Under the pieces are notes generated by a model. The model ran no database searches, had not been told where the DNA came from, and saw nothing but the letters and a program-made list of their open reading frames with translations. A program made the translations under genes and the position numbers. A stretch of 64,000 nucleotides of DNA, from positions 806,001 through 870,000 of the forward strand of contig JAHNUO010000006.1 of the NCBI GenBank assembly GCA_019787685.1. The letters are read 5' to 3'. Shown here one piece after another: positions 35,823-47,800 of the stretch. The stretch's first letter is position 1. The number at the start of each line of letters is the position of its first letter. This DNA comes from Chiua virens (Eukaryota > Basidiomycota > Agaricomycetes > Boletales > Boletaceae).

Positions 35823-37366
35823 ATGTCCGCTGAAAATACCCGTAATAGATACCAGGCTGCCGGCCAGGGTCACCTCTTCACCTTTTGGTCAAAGCTCACC
35901 GATGCCGAGCAGGAAGCTCTTACCCGCCAGCTCGATGGCATCGACGTCGAGCGCGTAAATAGGGTTTACAACAAGGCCACCTCTTCCGAATCAAAGACGG
36001 CCGATCCTGGCAGTGTCGCCGATTCCATCGAGCCCCTGCCAGCTGGGGCGAGCGAGTCCGTCTCTGCCGACCCTGCCAAGGCAACCGAATGGAAGCAGAT
36101 CGGTCTCCGGGCCATTGCGAATGGCCAAGTCGGCGTCCTTCTCATGGCTGGTGGGCAGGGCACGAGGCTAGGAAGTTCTGCCCCTAAAGGCTGTTACGAC
36201 ATCGGTCTCCCCTCTCATAAATCCCTTTTCAATACCAGGCTGAGCGCATTGCTCGTCTTCAGACCGTTGCAGAGGCCGAGTTTGGAAAGCCAAAGGGTTC
36301 AGTTGTGGTCCCTTGGTATGTGATGACCAGCGGTCCAACTCGCCGCGAGACGGAACTCTTCTTCTCCAAGAACAACTACTTTGGCCTTGATCTCAAGAAT
36401 GTTATCGTTTTTGAACAAGGTTCGCTAGTTCTCTCCGTCGCACGCATCTCATAGTTTGCTGATCTTGTCTGCTTTCCAGGTACATTGCCCTGCCTCACCA
36501 TGGAGGGTAAGATCATGCTCGAAACCACCTCTCACGTCTCTGTTGCTCCAGATGGAAATGGTGGTCTCTACGCCGCTACCCGTGCTCCCTTGTCCCCTTC
36601 CGACAAGTCCCGTACCGTCCTTACCGACTTGGCCCATCGACGCATCCAATACGTCCATGCCTACTGCGTCGACAACTGTCTCGTCAAGGTTGCCGATCCG
36701 GTCTTCCTCGGTTACTGCATAGCAAGGCAAGCCGATTGCGCTGCCAAGGTGGTACCAAAGACATCACCGACAGAGTCGGTCGGTGTCGTTGCTCGCCGGG
36801 GAGACAAGTTCAGTGTCGTGGAGTACTCGGAGATCACGAAAGAGCAAGCGGAGGCCCGGAATTCAGAGACCGGGCAACTCTCGTTCAATGCTGGCAACAT
36901 TGCCAATCACTTCTACACCACCGCATTCCTTCAGTCCGTCGAATCTTTTGAGGACGAGCTCGCCTATCACATTGCGCGCAAAAAAATCTCAACGATCGAC
37001 TTGCAGACTGGGGAAGTCATTAAACCAAGCAAGCCAAATGGCATGAAGCTCGAATTGTTCGTATTTGACGTGTTCCCCTTCACGAAAGGTTTTTCTGTTT
37101 TCGAAGTCGTTCGGAAGGAAGAGTTTAGTCCTCTCAAGAACGCGCCAGGCACTGGGTCTGACGATCCAGACACCAGTCGTCGCGATCTTTTGGATCAGCA
37201 CCGACGCTTCCTGGAAAATGCTGGTGCTCGTTTGAAGGAAGGTGTCGAGATCGAGCTTTCGCCACTGGTTACCTATGCAGGGGAAGGGTTAGAGTCTGTC
37301 AAGGGCGAGACCTTCAGCAGGTCCGGCTACGTGGGGACTGTCGAGGAATTGGACGCTTTGTTGTAA
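35823..37366 (+). CDS. UAP1: UDP-N-acetylglucosamine pyrophosphorylase
   Basis: [20 protein letters not shown] and [20 protein letters not shown] precede the nucleotidyltransferase loop [18 protein letters not shown]. Next come [70 protein letters not shown] and [14 protein letters not shown]. The enzyme makes UDP-GlcNAc from UTP and GlcNAc-1-P, feeding chitin, N-glycans and GPI anchors in the cytosol. About 495 residues with one clear intron (36420-36480, ending tttccag). At 36230/36231 (CTTTTC|AATACCAG) one base is missing: the expected [14 protein letters not shown] is split between two frames and no splice fixes it. A broken copy of an essential gene is unlikely, so I suspect a sequencing deletion. 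Confidence 0.9.
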
Positions 37367-37554
37367 GAACAGTCGATATCATCGTTCTCACTAGGACATT
37401 GTAAAACAGTTTCGCAAGTTGTCATCGAGGATATTCATTACATTTCACACCCTAGGCGTCACTCTTCTGTGACTTGGTTCATTGGAGTCTTGATTCACGC
37501 GTGTGATGTCGGACTAGAGTGGATGTTTGCACGACATGTATTGCACGCGCACAC

Positions 37555-39546
37555 TCAGCTGCCTACACCATTGCTCTCCAACAACACCTTACCTCGCTTC
37601 TCGAGCTCATCTCGAAGTGACGCAAATAGCCGCTGTGTGCGCTCCGAATTTGGCTATTCATACATTGGCATCAGCACTTGATGCTCGAAGCCGGACAACG
37701 AAGCTTGCTCACCTCCTTACAACAAGTGAGGAGCTTGTCAATGAGCATCGTTTGGTTATTTTGTGCATCCTCGATCTCTTTTCGAAGGCGTCGAGCCTGA
37801 GTCGGTTAGGTCAAAGAAACAAACCATAACAAAGCATGGTAACCAACCTCTTCCTCGATCCGGTCCGCTCGACGTTTCTCGCCATCGGCGAGCTGCTTTT
37901 GCTCCGCGGCTCGAGCGCGGGAAAGCAGAACCTCGAGTTCTTTTGATCGTATTACACACTCAAAATGTCGTTCTCGAAGTAAGTATTGTTGAAGTACTTC
38001 CTTCAAGCGTTCTCGCACACTATTGGTGTTTTGTAAGGCAATCACGATGACAATGCATCATGATCCACAGACGTACACGGAATCGAAGATTTCTTCAAGC
38101 GAACGTTTGGCTCTAAGCATATGCTAAGTGAAAAGCAACAGCAAGGGAGGAAAATCCATGACTTACTCTGCCCGATCGTCTGTCCAGTTCTTTTTTAGTT
38201 TCTGGCGTCGGTGTTCAGGTAGTTCGTCCTGAGAAGCGGTATGAAATATACTGCAATCATTTCCTGTCAACTTACCTGATCATCTATGTCTTCGGTGAGG
38301 TCCATAAGTTCTACAGCAAGAATCTCGTCACCATCCTCCATCCCCTGTTCCTCTGGTGTTTGGTCTGCTTCCAGTGTACGTCCGTTATGGGAGAATACAA
38401 ACTGCATGGAGGATGCACTGGTGGAATTCCAGGAATGTGTACTCGCAACATCGGATTTCGCAGGGGGGTTACTAGTCCCAGTACCTGCCTTTCCATCACC
38501 CTTTTTGGCTGTCGCCCCTTCCATTCTATCTGTCCATGCATTGAAAAGTCTAGAGAGTTTAGTCTTGCGTGATATTTTGAAGAAAAGCTCTGCACGATAT
38601 CGACAAACGACCTTGACTACTATGTCTGGCATTTCGCGGTACTTCATGTCTTGCATTTTTGCCTTGTCCACGCGCTTAGCCATGTCGTTCTTCATTTGCA
38701 TGATCTAGCGCAAGTCAAGTAAATAAACAGCTGGAGAGAGTCTACGCACCTCCTCCTGTGCTTCCTCTACACACTGCGCTAAGCGTTTACTATCCTCCTA
38801 GATGATTGTTAGATGTCCAAAGACTGTTCGAACAGCTGGCGCGCACCCGCAATCGCTTGTTATCCTACACGCGTTGTTAGCAGTTTCGAAAAAGCAGTAA
38901 AAAGGATCACCTTTTGCAATTCCCGGGCGAGATTCTCCATTTTTGCCTTGGTTTGATTCGCCTTCGTTAGCTGGCCCTTGGCTTTGGGTGCTGGTGAGCG
39001 AGGCATGGAACAACACGAGAGATGTGAGAGACGGACCGGCATCCTTATCTTTGACAAGCTTCTGCTTCTCCTTTGCATGATCCCGTTCGAGCCTCTTGAG
39101 CTCGGCGAACTGTAACATCGGCGGAAGGATGCGTGAAGGGCCGACGCGTACATCACGGACAACATACTAATTCAACGTATTTGGCGTGGATGGCATTCTC
39201 GCCCATGCCTCTGACGGACTTGACGGCTTCTTCAGCTAGATGGGGATGAGAAGGAGGGAAACGGATAAGGAAGAAGGGGCGTACTGAAGCGACGTTCCTC
39301 CTCCTCCTCGAGAACCTCCTCCTCCTCAAGGGCGGCGATGCGATTCTTGAGGCTCTCATACATGGCAGCGGGATCGACAGGGGCATCGTTCTTCTTCTTT
39401 GTTTTCTGAGTGCCGTTTGATGCGGAGGGGTGGGGCGGTGGACGTGGAGTTGAGGTGGACTGTGGGGGAGGGGAAGTGACGGGGGCAGGCGGGGCAGGGC
39501 CGGCGGGAGGTGGTTTTGGAGTGCGAGGGGGATTTGAGCCATTCAT
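37555..39546 (-). CDS. taxilin-like coiled-coil protein with internal SUMO-like domain
   Basis: The N-terminus is Pro-rich (MNGSNPPRTPKPPPAGPAPP). A coiled coil follows: ESLKNRIAALEEEEVLEEEE, AKYVELFAELKRLERDHAKE, KMENLARELQKDNKRLRED, as in the taxilin family that binds syntaxins or traffic machinery. One exon (38276-38704, 143 codons, phase 0 at both ends) then encodes a SUMO-like fold: PDIVVKVVCRYRAELFFKIS, TKLSRLFNAWTDRM, a Ser-rich insert, then MQFVFSHNGRTLEADQTPEE and GMEDGDEILAVEL. Later exons return to coiled coil: RERLKEVLQQYLLRERHFE, VIRSKELEVLLSRARAAEQK, LIDKLLTCCKEPNSERTQ. The C-terminus is my choice (TGA 37555). There is no di-Gly end, so the SUMO-like part is not a free conjugable modifier. 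The part between the halves of taxilin is otherwise missing. Confidence 0.65.
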
Positions 39547-39714
39547 GGGAGGAGGAGAGGAAGGGCGGGGAATGCAGGGAATGCAAAATCTCAGTCTGGC
39601 AAAGTACGACAACGTTGTGTCCAATATTGTCACTTTTCATTGTCAATCCAACGCTCGCCTTGCTCTCTCTTACTTAAATAGGTCATGTGACACGCGTTCT
39701 CACTTCCCCTCATC

Positions 39715-42700
39715 ATGTCAGGTCAGTCCCTTCTTGTCTCCACAACGTTTACATCCCCCAACTCTCCCCAGGCTTTCACCCAAGGAAGCGTATGCGTCTA
39801 TCCTCACCCACCTTTGACGATCAGGTCGGCGACCTCAGCCGAGACGATATCGACGCGTTCGACTCCCTCGACGCGCAGCTATCTCAGGCGATTGCACGTC
39901 CACCACGCCCTTTCCCTGTGGACGAGGACGAGAACCCTTTTCGGTCCGACTCTCTGGCCACTCCAGGAACTCAGACACTGCGCATACATGCAGCATTCAC
40001 GAGTGCCTCCGCACTCGACACCATGATCGTCCCTGCACAAGACGTCCCAGACGATGTGCCTCCAGAAGTCGACTATGCAACATGGTTCAACACCGATGTA
40101 TCCAATTCTTTGGCCGGATTCAGCACCGCTGCAACAGTAATGCCTGGTTTCCAGAGACCGTCCGTCAAGAGCGGGAACGCAAAGCCACTCTTGATCCCAT
40201 CAGCTGCAGCCTTAAGTGTGGCTGAAGAAAAGATGAGGAAGTGGCAAGAAGAAGATGTCGAGCAAGTTCCAGCACACAAGGAGCCCGATCCTCCTCACGT
40301 CGTGCAAGTAGTATCCCCTCCGAGGGTGACATTTTCCTCTGCAAGAAATGCTTTCTCCTCCAAGCGGCTACCAGAGACGCCCACGCCTGCTCCCTTGTTC
40401 AAGTCTGCAAATGCAGAACCTACGCCCATTGAATTGCACGGTTTACTGAAGAGTTTAGGCAGTAAAGGCCAAACCAAGCCGTTCAAGACTCCCCTGATCA
40501 GCGCAACGCCTTCCATCGCATCGCATCGACAACTGTTTACTCCGATCACCGATTCACCCTTACGAGACCACCATTCCTCTGCTACCGATCCCTATCTGAC
40601 CACTATGGCCATATCGCCATTGCGTCCATCCTTGATCGCGAACCATGCTGTGGCTCAAAAACCGTTGGGTTTTACCCCGAGACATGGGGCTGCCGTCACA
40701 AGAGCAAAGTTCGTGACACCATTCAAAGCTGTCGCGAAAGCCGGCGCTTCTGGACCATCAGTATTTGAAAATTTACAGGTTTCACAAACTCCCTGTATTC
40801 CTAAAGCGACCGTGAGCCGCATATATCCACCTTCCATCTCGGTAGCACCACCGAGCAAGCGGAACACTAACAGGAAATTATTCGATCTCAGTGAGCATAA
40901 ATTGAAGGCATTTTGCAAACTTTTCACTTTTCGTATCGCAGCTCCTCCTTCTGGCAGACGAACGCTCGCTACTTCCGGCTTGCGCCCCCAATCCTACAGT
41001 GCTAGACAAGCCGGGGAAATGGGAATGTCTGTTTCCTGTCCTTTCGCTCATTCAGACCATGCTAACAGCCTGCTTCAGAGATTTTCATGAACTTGGACAA
41101 GTGAATCCCCGGACAGCTCCTTTCTACGCTTTCGCGACCCGTGAACGCATTTCTCTGGATCCCTTTGATCCCTCATTGTCCCCTTTCTTCGGCCGGTCGG
41201 ACGTGCTGGAAGAGTTACACACAAAGGGTTGCACGCTGGCCACACAAGCATGGATTGACAATCACTGGCTACTAGTTCTCTGGAAATTGTCAGGTATGGC
41301 TGCTCTCGATCCCCAAAGCGAGCAGCACCCTCCCACGAAACGTTGGTGCTGGCCAGAAGTTGTCCGTCAGTTGATGTACAGGTCAGCACGCTGATCCAGA
41401 ATGCTCCAACTTTACAGTTCAAACATGACTTCAGATACGAGCGGGATCTGAATGGCTCTTCCCGTCCACCTTTTCGGCTTATAACGACCAGGGATGCGTC
41501 CGCTGAATCGCCAATGATACTCTGTATCTCAGACATAATCTTGCCTCCCAATGGTTCCGGAGAGGATTTTCCGCGAGTTTCAATTTTACCTGAGCTCGAG
41601 GTAACAGATGGTTGGTATCGGTTACGTGCGCGCATCGATGCCCCATTAGCGAGGGGTATCAAAAAAGGGAAAATAAAGATTGGGCGAAAGATTGCCGTAG
41701 TGGGGGCCAAGGTTAGTCCGGTCAATCTTGATGTTTTTCTTGCCTCATCCACACATGTTAGCTCTCGGCGGAGCGAAAGGAAGGTTGCGAGATTCTGGAA
41801 GCCTATGCCTCCAATGTTCTCTTGTTGACCGGAAATTCCACCCATATGGCGCCATGGCATGCGAAGCTTGGTTTTCAGCTAGGACCATTCATTGCGACAC
41901 TAAACAGCCTAACAGCGGATGGTGGCAATGTTGCCGCTATGATGTTCAAGGTTATCAAGGTCTGACACCATGTGCCTCCCCCTGTCAATGGGTTCTGACC
42001 TTCGAATAGGCGCACCCTGTTGCGTACATCGAATTCACAGAAGATACCGATGGCAAGAAACAAAGGCAGGGACCACACGACGTCAAAGAGGAGCTAAAAT
42101 TGAGTGCGCAACGGAAGGTACGACATGCAGCATCAGTTTTCACTTGTCTAACTGTCCGCAGACGAAGCGAGAGTCAGTTGCTTTACGGTTATGGTGTGAA
42201 TATGAAAAGCGTAGGCAAAGGCTGCTCGACCATGCAGAGCGCCTCGAGCAATATGCAGGTTCAAAGTTCAGTCCCCGGCACGACGGTGAGGCCATACATC
42301 CCTGCACGAGTAACGGACACCAATAGTCACCTAGATGGTCTACCCGACAAGATTTATGACATGTATGATACCTTGCAAGAAGACCCCGACGCAACCAAGA
42401 ACATTCTATCGTCAATCAGTCACGAAGATGCCGGTTGGCTGGCTCGGCATATCAGAGAGAAGGCTGTCCAGGAACGGGATGAAGTTGCAAGGGATATTGA
42501 GCAAGAACTAGAGGTATGAGCGCCCGGGTGTTGGGACTTTATCGGATGCTAATACTGTGTCAGTCAACCTGCCCACCACGAGATGTGAGGGCTTTCTGTG
42601 TGGTTGTTGTGAAGGATAGTCGAACATACAAGCATCCATGCAAGCTAACGGCACAAGTTACTATTTGGGACGTTCCTGGACTATCGACATCTGAATGCTC

Positions 42701-42897
42701 CGGTCAAAATCCCTTTTCACCCGGACAACGATATCTCGTGGGTTACTCACTCTTGTGTGTAAGTGTAATGGAGTCTGACGCACACGTAGGTGACAAACTT
42801 GGTTCCCACTCAACCATCAGCGTGGATGCACCGTGCCTCAGATGGAGAAGTGTATTTGAGCACTCGGAAGAATTCGAAATGGACATTGATCAACTAA
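39715..42897 (+). CDS. BRH2: BRCA2/Brh2 homologue
   Basis: ATG TCA G is split by a 50-bp intron (39722 on) from GFHPRKRMRLSSPTFDDQVG. A long disordered region follows, with one possible BRC-like element (AGFSTAA ... LSVAEEKMRKWQ, about 40110-40250). The DNA-binding region is clear: LATQAWIDNHWLLVLWKLSG, KRWCWPEVVRQLMYRYERDL (helical domain to OB1), ILCISDIILPP, TDGWYRLRARIDAPL, KGKIKIGRKIAVVGAKL, GNSTHMAPWHAKLGFQ. OB2/OB3 follow with TIWDVPGLSTSECSGQNPF and RYLVTNLVPTQPSAWMHRAS. The protein loads Rad51 at broken DNA in homologous recombination. Ten introns join in frame. The last (acceptor cacgtag) changes the apparent reading and gives VTNLVPTQPS..TLIN, ending TAA 42895-42897. Confidence 0.88.
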
Positions 42898-43043
42898 TCT
42901 GTTATGTACCTTGTACTGATACTGATGGACTAATACTGTTTTTGAGCAAGTACATGCCTCCAGACTCGGCACTGAACGTTTGAAGCTTGAAGCTTGAAGT
43001 TCCGAGTGCATCTCTATTTGTCAGAAAGAGGTAAAAGGTAAAG

Positions 43044-43130
43044 TGAGCCCGACCCGGATTGAACGGATGACCTTGTGGATATACCATTCCATCTCTGGAA
43101 TCACACGCACTACCACTGTGCTACGGGCCC
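43044..43130 (-). tRNA. tRNA-Trp (CCA) with intron
   Basis: 87 nt on the minus strand. The acceptor stem GGGCCCG pairs with CGGGCTC, the discriminator is A, the D-arm is GCAC AGTGGTA GTGC, and the T-arm is ATCCG TTCAATC CGGGT. The anticodon CCA lies at 43096-43098. An intron of about 16 nt follows position 37; ATTCCA-GAGA-TGGAAT forms the anticodon-intron helix typical of eukaryotic tRNA introns. The anticodon stem has one A-C mismatch. Gly(TCC) was considered, but would put a purine at position 32 and unpair the stem. Confidence 0.75.
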
Positions 43131-43246
43131 TCGTGGCGCCAAACGCCGCTGATCACCATTACGATGCACTACCTAAAACCCAAGCGCCTGCACCAATGAT
43201 CAACTACGTGGGTAATAATCTCTAAGCCCAACAGCAGGGCCAACCT

Positions 43247-44667
43247 CTATAGCAAGCCTGGCTTGATTACAAGATCCTTATAAAGACTAAGAATGATGTC
43301 GTTGGCAGTCAAGGTAATGATCCTTTAAAGCATAAAGTCAGCACAACCGACGATGCAACGCAAGTGAGTACATACGTGTGTGGAGCAATGCGCAGAAAGT
43401 GTGCCGTTGAGCCTATTCGAATCAAGATGAAAATCACGATGAGGACACGTGCGAAAATCTACTTGCCTTTATACCATCCTAATACACCTTCGGCCTTGAA
43501 AGTCTTCCAGAGACAATCGATAGGATTCTTGTATAATGTACCTTGCAAACGTCCATTAGGCAACCGTGTCGTTGGTTGATTATACACGCGGGTAAGAGCC
43601 TGATGAACATCAGCGACGACCCGATGGGAAGCCTATGTACGCACGGTGTCGGCCGGCTGCATGACGATGCACTGTCAAGGATGTCAGAACAAGCTCTGAA
43701 TTTGCGCATTGCATCATGACATACCACACAAACACCTGATACGGAACTGCTAGCCAGGTACGTCCAAATGCTGTTGGCAGGTAAGATGCCATATGTGACA
43801 AGTTGATTCTTGGTCCAGTTGTAGGTCGGCAATTGGACAGAAGAGCCCATGGCAGTTCGAAGAATAGCCGCATCCATACCACGGATCAGACCTCGGAATC
43901 CTTCGGCATGGAATATGGTTGAGAGTGCGTTGATGGAACTCTTGTAATGATGTTGTGCACCGACTGGTAATGCAGGAGAATATGCCTTTTGCGATGGTCA
44001 ATTTATGCGAGGGAAAGTGGGGAGTCTAGATACACTCACTTGCATGCGAGCCTTGATGAGGAACAGCGGATTTCCGAGGGCAGCGCCGACTGCCCCGCTG
44101 GCGGCACCAGCTGCCAGAGACGTTAAAGGTATTTGGTCAGTCACAGGCCTGCCTATGACGCGGTTTATCGTTTGGCGGAATGGTTCATAAAAACCTGAAT
44201 CTCATGTTAGTTTTACCAGTGACGGCGGGGGTCCATGACGCACCCAAACGAGATCCATTGAGGAGAATCTAACAAAATGTCACGGGCACTGAGAATGTAA
44301 ATAAGCGGACGTGCTTGCCTGGTATGCATACTAGCAAATTGTGAGGCTGATGTCACGAACCAACACACACGAAAATCTTACCGCTGGGCCAAGACCTCGT
44401 TGCAGACCTCGGATGCCTTCGTTTTTCCACGATTTGGCGAACACGTCGAGAGCGTTCCTGTACACCTTTGGACCACCACCCTTTGCTAGTTCGCCTTGAA
44501 GTTGCAGACGCGTTTTTGCGACCTCTGCGGGATTTGAGACAGTAACCTGCACACATAAACAATAAATATACAAGAGAGCTTCGAAGGAGAGCCCTCACCG
44601 CAATGCAGGCCGCGACACCACCGCAAGCAAATCCTTCGGCGGTAGACAGAGGGCGTAACGAGGACAT
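43247..44667 (-). CDS. OAC1: mitochondrial carrier, OAC1-like
   Basis: MSSLRPLSTAEGFACGGVAA begins three repeats of the carrier fold. Signature 1 is SNPAEVAKTRLQLQGEL with an RNALDVFAKSWKNEGIRGLQ matrix helix; repeat 2 has GNPLFLIKARMQAYSP and STIFHAEGFRGLIRGM; repeat 3 has MQPADTVLTRMYNQP and KTFKAEGVLGWYKG. The stretch MGSSVQLPTYNWTKNQLV is the mark of the oxaloacetate/sulfate carrier Oac1 of the inner membrane. Introns are short and in frame; the last exon ends LTANDIILSLYKDLVIKPGL. About 310 residues, the usual length. The specificity is inferred from similarity to the Oac1 motif only. Confidence 0.85.
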
Positions 44668-44862
44668 TCTAAGTGGGGCTTATGTGTGCGTCGGGAGCGA
44701 GTTTTGAGCGAGATAAAGAACCTACTAGACCATATTGTTTACCAGACCCTGAATTGTCAACGTGAATGACTTACTCGTGTTCGGTCAACATTTTTAACGC
44801 CGGAGGGACAAACAGTTTGGTATTGCCACCGGCTACTAACACTCCGACATGACCTCCACTTG

Positions 44863-47800
44863 ATGCAGCGTTCCGACTATGAAACTGGTCCTGTCGTCAC
44901 GACGAGGACTGTCCTCCTCGTCGGTATAATCGCAGTCACCGTCCCAGTCATCACCCGCATTGTTTTCTCGCCGATTACAATCGTCCTTCTCCTGCCGTTC
45001 TTTGTTGTTCTGGTCGTCTTATCTTCTCTCCTCGCGTACTTTCTCCTCGCGGTCAGGCTCGATTCAAAGCTGCTTGTAACCGAAAATTCCCTCTCCCGTG
45101 CTGCACGTCCTCTTGCCTTTTCCACTCCGGCTGCTTGGCAAGCCGTCCTCACTCGCTCCCAATGGTCACACAAATCTCCTCAGTCATTGCCCTCGTTATG
45201 TCCCGACATGCCTGTAGTGTCGTCCAACCTCAATGACATCATGATTCTCATAGTCCGCGACTTTGTGCTGTCGTGGTACAAGGACATCTCGTCCTCCCCG
45301 TCCTTCCCGACCGCGGTTTCAACGACGTTGCACGCGGCATTTGACCAGGTCTTGCAGCGCGCAACTACCCTTGATGTGCCTTCCCTCCTCGTCAAACGGA
45401 TCTTGCCTAAAGTTACCTCTCATATCGAACAGTTCCGTCAGTCAGAGGTCGCTCTCCGTGGCGCTGGGCTCGAACGTCATCTCACGCAGTCAGAGGAACT
45501 CGACATGCTCTTAGCCAGCCGATACGTCGGGAAGGGTGAAAAGTTGCATCCAGCAGTAGACAATCTGTCATCGACCTTTACGAAGCAGAACGAGGAGATG
45601 CACTTGAGGGGCATTGTGGACGGAATCTTGCCTTTTATCCTCCCGGAGAATGAAGCGCGAAGCAAGGTCCTCAGGACAGTGGCACGAGAAGTCGTCGTTT
45701 GTACTGTGCTATATCCAATCATGGATATGGTCACAGATCCTGACTTTTGGAATCGTACAATCGAGCAAGTGGTGAGTGTTTTGTGTTTCTCCAGTTGGTC
45801 GTCTTCTCAGTTCAATGCTAGGCTGGAGCTGTGATACACCAACAGTACGTTCGTTCTATTTCAGATAGTGCCTTTAATAATCTTCTGCAGGAAGCTTATT
45901 TCCAAGGTACGAAATGTGCTTGAAGCTCAATCACCGCGACGTCAGCACCGCATCCCATCCACGGTCGCTCCCGGAGGTGATGTGATCACTATTCGCACTG
46001 ACGTCCGTCAGTTTGAGTCGTTCCTTCGGAGCATCAATCGTTGTTCCTCCCTTTTAGACGCGCGTCGTCTCAAGAACGATGTGATGGGTGAAGTTCGTAG
46101 GACAAGATTATTACTCGGTGTGTTCTCCAGATTGTATTCAGCGCAAGAAACTAAATTTTAAATAGCAAATCACGAAAAGGAAGAGTGGATAAACGGAGAG
46201 AGAACCGAGGACGTCGTGGCATTTTTGGACAGGCTGTACACCGCGAAACGTACAGTTGAGCAACGGATTGTTGTCCTTGGCGGCGAACAAGACCCGGTTG
46301 GCACCGTTTCCTTGGCTTTAGCACATGCATTACTCATGCTTGTTCGTCTGACCAGATGGCTGTCATGCGCGAAACGCGTGCGCGACCACGAGTTTCGTTC
46401 AGAGATGTTCTAGGCAATCCGACGTCCCTTTCATACTTCATGGAATTCATGGATCGTCGTCATCGTTCATTGCTTGTCCAGTTTTGGCTAACTGTGGAAA
46501 GCTTCAAGAATCCCTTGGAATCGGTTGACTACACTTCTGGCGAAGAGGGTGATTCAATTCAAGATCCCTCCAACTCGACGACCCTACGAGAGGATATCTG
46601 TCTGATAAATGATCTTTACTTCTCTGTTACGCCGCCTCATCCGTCTCTATCCCCGATTTCGCAGAAGCACGTGGACACCATTCGGAGTTACGCCGCTAAT
46701 GAGGTGACCCCCAGTGTCACCGAGAATAAGAAAGTCCGCCGTAGTGTCATGCTGGCTCAGAAAGAAGTGGAGCAAGAAATGGAGGGTGATTTTGAAGACT
46801 TCCAGAAATCGGAGTTATGGTTTCGAGTGGTCGAAGAAGCGCCTTTCAGTAATCCAGAGATTGGAGCATCCGTTCCAGCTAGCAGGCAACAGCCATCTGC
46901 TACCGTTCCGATTCCTAGAGTCTCGCCACTAGCACAATCCCAGATTACTCGTTCCGAGTCATTACCCTCTCTTGTTTCGTCGACCCGTTCCCTGGAGTAT
47001 TCTCACTTGGTCCAACCTCCTCTGATCTACTCGCCACCTGCAACATCTCGTAGCAATATCGACGTTCTTATGGCTCCCCTGTCGGACACATCTTCGGATG
47101 ATTCACGTGCACCCCTCTTCAACGACCCGGATGATGGGAGACCTAGTCTGGATGAAGCTGAACGCATGGAAGCTATCCAGGCCGCGTTGACCGACATCAT
47201 CGCTACGGAACAGCACTCTGGTCAACGTCCAGATCGTGTCCAGGAGAAAGATGGCTTCGTGGCTTCAGTTTTCGACGTGAGGAAACCACGTGGGATGTTC
47301 GGAGACGAGGAAGATCCGAATGCTGATGAAGATAATGAGGAAGACGACATGGCGGATAACACCCCTGCTGTCGGACACGGATCATTTCAGCCTGCAGGAC
47401 CGGGTGATCTCCAGCTCTCGTATGAAATTGTCCGCCTCGGCAAGAAAATATCAAAGTTAGAGGCCCACGCGGGGACGCTGGATACACTCATCAAGAAAGC
47501 TGAATTGACGGGAAATACACAGGAACTCCGCCTCCTTCGCAGAGCGAAGGCTTCAATGACCAGAGAACTTCGGGAATTGTACTTTCAGAAAACTCAGTAC
47601 GAGCAACAGGAATCAGTTAACCGCCTCATTCCGCATAGAACAAGAGTTTCTCTTGTCAGTTCAACCGTCGCGGAGGAGGAAGGAAAATCCGTGGTCCGAT
47701 ATCTCGTCCAGGTGCAGCAGCTTTCTCAAGACGGAACGTTTTCATCTGGTTGGGTCGTTGCTCGGCGGTATAATGAATTTCTGAGAATGCACGGCAAGCT

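Noticed and set aside
43044..43130. tRNA-Gly (TCC) reading of the minus-strand tRNA
   Set aside because: It would place A at position 32 and break the anticodon stem. The CCA reading keeps T32-T33 and an anticodon-intron helix.
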